A stretch of DNA of 25,818 nucleotides from the NCBI GenBank assembly GCA_964406445.1, contig CAYORU010000046.1:1-25818 (forward strand), read 5' to 3'. The notes under the pieces were generated by a model. That model had not been told where the DNA came from and made no database searches. It saw only the letters and a list, made by a program, of their open reading frames with translations. This document shows, in pieces, positions 23,690-25,818 of the stretch. Source of the DNA: SG8-30 sp964406445. GTDB lineage: Bacteria > Pseudomonadota > Gammaproteobacteria > Steroidobacterales > Steroidobacteraceae. Numbering within the stretch: the first letter of the stretch is position 1; each line of letters opens with the position of its first letter. Both the position numbers and the translations under genes were made by a program.

Positions 23690-24898
23690 TCAGCGGTGGC
23701 GGAAGACGATGGTGACTTCCCGGGCCTCGAAACGTCCTGAGGCCTGTTCCTGGGCCGAGACTGGATCGAGCGCGAAGCCGGTCGTGCCCTCGACGGCAAC
23801 CTTGCGGATGTCGCGCGTGCGCGGCGCGCGCGCGGAGCGGGTGACCGGCCCGCAGGCGGCGAGCCCGAGGCCCGTACCGGCGCCCTGCGGCGCGACGTTG
23901 ACGATGTCGCGCGTCGCGGAGGTCAGCGCCGGGGTAGTGCAGGGCTCCAGCACGAGCTTCAGCTGCTCGTCGCCGGTCAGCGCGGTGAACTCGTAGGGCC
24001 CGAGCTGGGCGAGCTGCCCCGCGGCGATCTGCACGCTGTCGATCAGCGACTGCTGGCCGGCGGGGTTGACGTTGTAGACCTGCATGCGCCCCGGCAGCGT
24101 CGGGCGGTAGTAGACGATGAAACGTTCGCCGGTGCGGAAGACGTGAGAGGCGGGATCGACGGCGAGCGTGGCGCCACCGGGCTGCTGCGCGTGCACCTCG
24201 AAGGCGAGGCCCGCGTAGAGGCCTTCGGCGCCAGCCGCCGCGGCGACCGCTGCGGCGAGCGCCGGATCCGGCGCGGTCGCGGCACCGGAATGAGTGTCGT
24301 AGTACTGAACGGCGGCCGCACCCGGAGCGTAGGTCGGCGCGGACCCGTCCGCCGGGTAGGGTTGCGGCGACGGATACACCGGCTGCGGCGGATAGGCCTG
24401 CTGCTCGGGGTAGGCCTGCGGCGTCGGATAAGCCTGCTGTCCCGGGTAGGTTTGCGGCGCAGGGTAGGCCGGCGCCTGCGTCACTCCGGGATACGCCTGC
24501 TGGGCGACGGACGGGTAGGCGCCCGCCGCGGGGTCGACCTTGAGCTTGCGATTGAACCAGCTCGTCAGTCCGCCGGTGATCGCCTGGGTCAGCCCGACGG
24601 TCAGCGCCGAGCCGCCGGCGGTCGCGACCGCGGCCAGCGTTGCGGCGAACAGCTGGCGGATGGAAGGCGCCGGCGCAGCCGGCGTAGCCGGCGCGTAGGC
24701 TGGCTGCGCGTAGGGGTCCTGTGCGGGAGGCTGCGCAGAGGGATCGGATGCGGGCGGCTGCCCGTAGGGATAGGCCGCGGGTTCCTGGGCGAGCGCGGGC
24801 CCACCGGCCGCGAGCAGCGCGCTGACGACCAGGGCGATGGCGGCCCCGGCCCTGTGCCGGTCGGGGTGGGATGCGTGCACGGGCCCATGGCAGGTCAT
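23690..24898 (-). CDS. Exported DUF4384-domain protein with Tyr-Pro hexapeptide repeat
   Basis: A 402-residue protein from ATG 24898, with GGAGAG upstream. A signal peptide (1-37, cleavage ALA|QE) is followed by a Pro/Gln/Tyr-rich segment (38-78) and a hydrophobic stretch (about 80-115, SIRQLFAATLAAVATAGGSALTVGL). A hexapeptide repeat follows, with Tyr-Pro exactly every six residues at 145, 151, 157, 163, 169, 175 and 181. The C-terminal domain (about 233-310) contains FRTGERFIVYYRPTLPGRMQVYNV...LGPYEFTALTGDEQLKLVLEP, matching DUF4384, a beta-sandwich often found with caspase-like or kinase-like enzymes. The Tyr/Pro repeat resembles cell-surface or envelope-spanning linkers. It probably heads an operon with the metalloprotease. 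Function unknown. Confidence 0.8.
   Translation of the reverse strand: MTCHGPVHASHPDRHRAGAAIALVVSALLAAGGPALAQEPAAYPYGQPPASDPSAQPPAQDPYAQPAYAPATPAAPAPSIRQLFAATLAAVATAGGSALTVGLTQAITGGLTSWFNRKLKVDPAAGAYPSVAQQAYPGVTQAPAYPAPQTYPGQQAYPTPQAYPEQQAYPPQPVYPSPQPYPADGSAPTYAPGAAAVQYYDTHSGAATAPDPALAAAVAAAAGAEGLYAGLAFEVHAQQPGGATLAVDPASHVFRTGERFIVYYRPTLPGRMQVYNVNPAGQQSLIDSVQIAAGQLAQLGPYEFTALTGDEQLKLVLEPCTTPALTSATRDIVNVAPQGAGTGLGLAACGPVTRSARAPRTRDIRKVAVEGTTGFALDPVSAQEQASGRFEAREVTIVFRHR
24353..24466 (-). repeat. In-gene 18-bp tandem repeat encoding xYPxxQ hexapeptides
   Basis: Within the DUF4384 gene, seven Tyr-Pro codon pairs recur every 18 bases (on the + strand, gggtag/ggatag units spaced by 18). Unit sequences are degenerate rather than identical, so this is an old repeat kept at protein level rather than a recent slippage array. 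Confidence 0.7.
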
Positions 24899-24968
24899 CG
24901 TTCTCTCCGTCACGCGGGGCGGCACAGCCGCCGCTCCGTGCGCAAGTGAACGAATGCCGGCCCCGGAC

Positions 24969-24994
24969 TGGCTTGCCCGCACGTCTCCAAGCCA
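24969..24994. promoter_or_regulatory. Inverted repeat in the divergent promoter region
   Basis: TGGCTTG (24969-24975) and CAAGCCA (24988-24994) form perfect 7-bp arms around a 12-bp spacer, in the 126-bp gap between the divergent DUF4384 and Sel1 genes. The position fits a shared operator; no clear -35/-10 pair is visible on either strand. Confidence 0.3.
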
Positions 24995-25024
24995 CTTTGA
25001 CCCGGCCGTTCGTCTCTGCAGGCG

Positions 25025-25818
25025 ATGCACGGGACTCCCGCACGCTCGTCGCCCATCCATTGCTCTGCGCGGCTCGCGCTGCGCCGCGCTGTGCTTGCCG
25101 TGCTCGCCGCGCTGGTCCCCGTGGCGGCCGGCTCGGCGCCGCCGCCTGCCGCCGCGCGCGCCGAGGACCTGCTGGTCGTCGACTGCCTGCTCCCAGGCCA
25201 GGTGCGCACGCTCGGCACACGCAGCACCTACGTCAGCGCGCGACGCCCGGCCCGACTGCCGGCCCGCGACTGCCGCATCCGCGGCGGCGAGTACGTCGCC
25301 TATGACCGCGCCGACTGGCGCAGCGCCCTCGCTGCGTGGCTGCCGGCGGCCGAGCAGGGCGACCTTGAGGCGCAGGTCATCGCCGGCGAGATCTACGAGC
25401 GCGGCCTCGGCGTGGCGCCGGACTATGCGCAGGCGGCCGGCTGGTACCGGCGTGCCGCGGCGGCCGGCGACCGCAAGGCCCAGGTCAACCTCGGCTTCCT
25501 GCTGGAACGCGGGCTCGGCGCGCCGGCCGATGCCGCCGCGGCGGCAGCCTGGTACCGGCGAGCGGCGGGCGCGGCCGCGGACATCGAAATCGTCACGCAG
25601 CCGTCCGCGCTGGCAGGCGAGCTCGCCGCCACGCGCAAGCGGGCTGCAGACCTCGAGGCGAGCCTCGCGCAACTCGCCTCCGAGCTGACTGCCTCACGGC
25701 AGGCGCTGGCCGCCGCGACGGCCGCCGCCGATGCGGCGCGCGGCGCGGCGGCGGGCGCCCGCGAGCAGGCCGTCGCCGCCCGCGAGGCCGAAGCTGCAGC
25801 TCGCGCGCAGGCGGAGGA
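25025..25818 (+). CDS. Sel1-repeat protein with signal peptide and coiled coil, 3'-truncated by window edge
   Basis: An open frame with no stop before the window end; 264 codons are visible from ATG 25025. The ribosome-binding site is poor (AGG only two bases before the ATG), so the start is provisional. An Arg-rich head leads to a signal-like hydrophobic stretch (about 21-36, AVLAVLAALVPVAAGSA). A family-specific segment, DLLVVDCLLPGQVRTLGTRSTYVSARRPARLPARDCRIRGGEYVAYDRADW, follows. Two Sel1 repeats come next (about 109-147 and 148-184, each with GDxxAQ...ERGLG...AxxWYRRAA), then an Ala/Glu/Arg heptad-rich coiled coil from about 195 to the edge. From memory, this N-terminal arrangement occurs in proteins that continue into caspase-like (C14) domains, which cannot be seen here. 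It is divergent from the DUF4384 gene. Confidence 0.85.
   Translation, partial: MHGTPARSSPIHCSARLALRRAVLAVLAALVPVAAGSAPPPAAARAEDLLVVDCLLPGQVRTLGTRSTYVSARRPARLPARDCRIRGGEYVAYDRADWRSALAAWLPAAEQGDLEAQVIAGEIYERGLGVAPDYAQAAGWYRRAAAAGDRKAQVNLGFLLERGLGAPADAAAAAAWYRRAAGAAADIEIVTQPSALAGELAATRKRAADLEASLAQLASELTASRQALAAATAAADAARGAAAGAREQAVAAREAEAAARAQAE

Overview
The window is a GC-rich stretch of a bacterial chromosome with third codon positions dominated by G and C. The gene families (a gammaproteobacterial-type retropepsin / 7TM / ATP-grasp trio, a HAE1-type RND pump, a PQQ dehydrogenase, a Sel1 protein of the caspase-associated type) suggest a free-living high-GC gammaproteobacterium. Genus cannot be read from the sequence. 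Genes fill the window: no gene-free stretch exceeds 300 bases, and I see no tRNA, rRNA, CRISPR array, IS element or prophage gene.

Region 1 (1-10286, + strand) is one tightly coupled defence operon. It holds hsdM (5' end outside the window), hsdS, a phospholipase-D-fold protein, a DUF262 + HNH (GmrSD-like) protein, hsdR, and a YgjP-type zinc metallopeptidase. Junctions are overlaps of 10, 4, 8 and 4 bp and one 4-bp gap, so all six are probably read from one message. The two extra nuclease-like genes sit between hsdS and hsdR, splitting a Type I restriction-modification system. This is the best candidate in the window for a composite, little-described system. A Fic-family protein with a C-terminal winged helix follows (10358-11524). 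It has its own promoter, overlapped by a 13-bp-arm palindrome that looks like an autoregulatory operator.

Region 2 (11548-18639, - strand) reads right to left. An RND efflux operon (lipoprotein-like membrane fusion protein, HAE1 permease, TetR regulator) starts from a promoter with a GAATGA-N4-TCATTC operator between the -35 and -10. No outer-membrane channel gene is present. Downstream on the same strand is a periplasmic PQQ-dependent alcohol dehydrogenase with a fused cytochrome c domain, which lacks the vicinal cysteine pair usual in its family.

Region 3 (18835-21901, + strand) is a coupled three-gene operon: a periplasmic retropepsin-like protease (PF05618 family), an inactive transglutaminase fused to seven membrane helices, and a RimK-like ATP-grasp ligase. 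Together they look like a peptide-ligation / peptide-trimming system of unknown product.

Region 4 (21909-25818) encodes three exported proteins. On the - strand are a DUF4384 protein with a Tyr-Pro hexapeptide repeat and a metzincin-like protease with three Cys-bounded repeats and HEAT-like repeats. Divergently on the + strand is the start of a Sel1-repeat protein that runs off the window in a coiled coil. The last is of a type that, from memory, can be joined to caspase-like domains, so the region may be a secreted proteolysis cassette.
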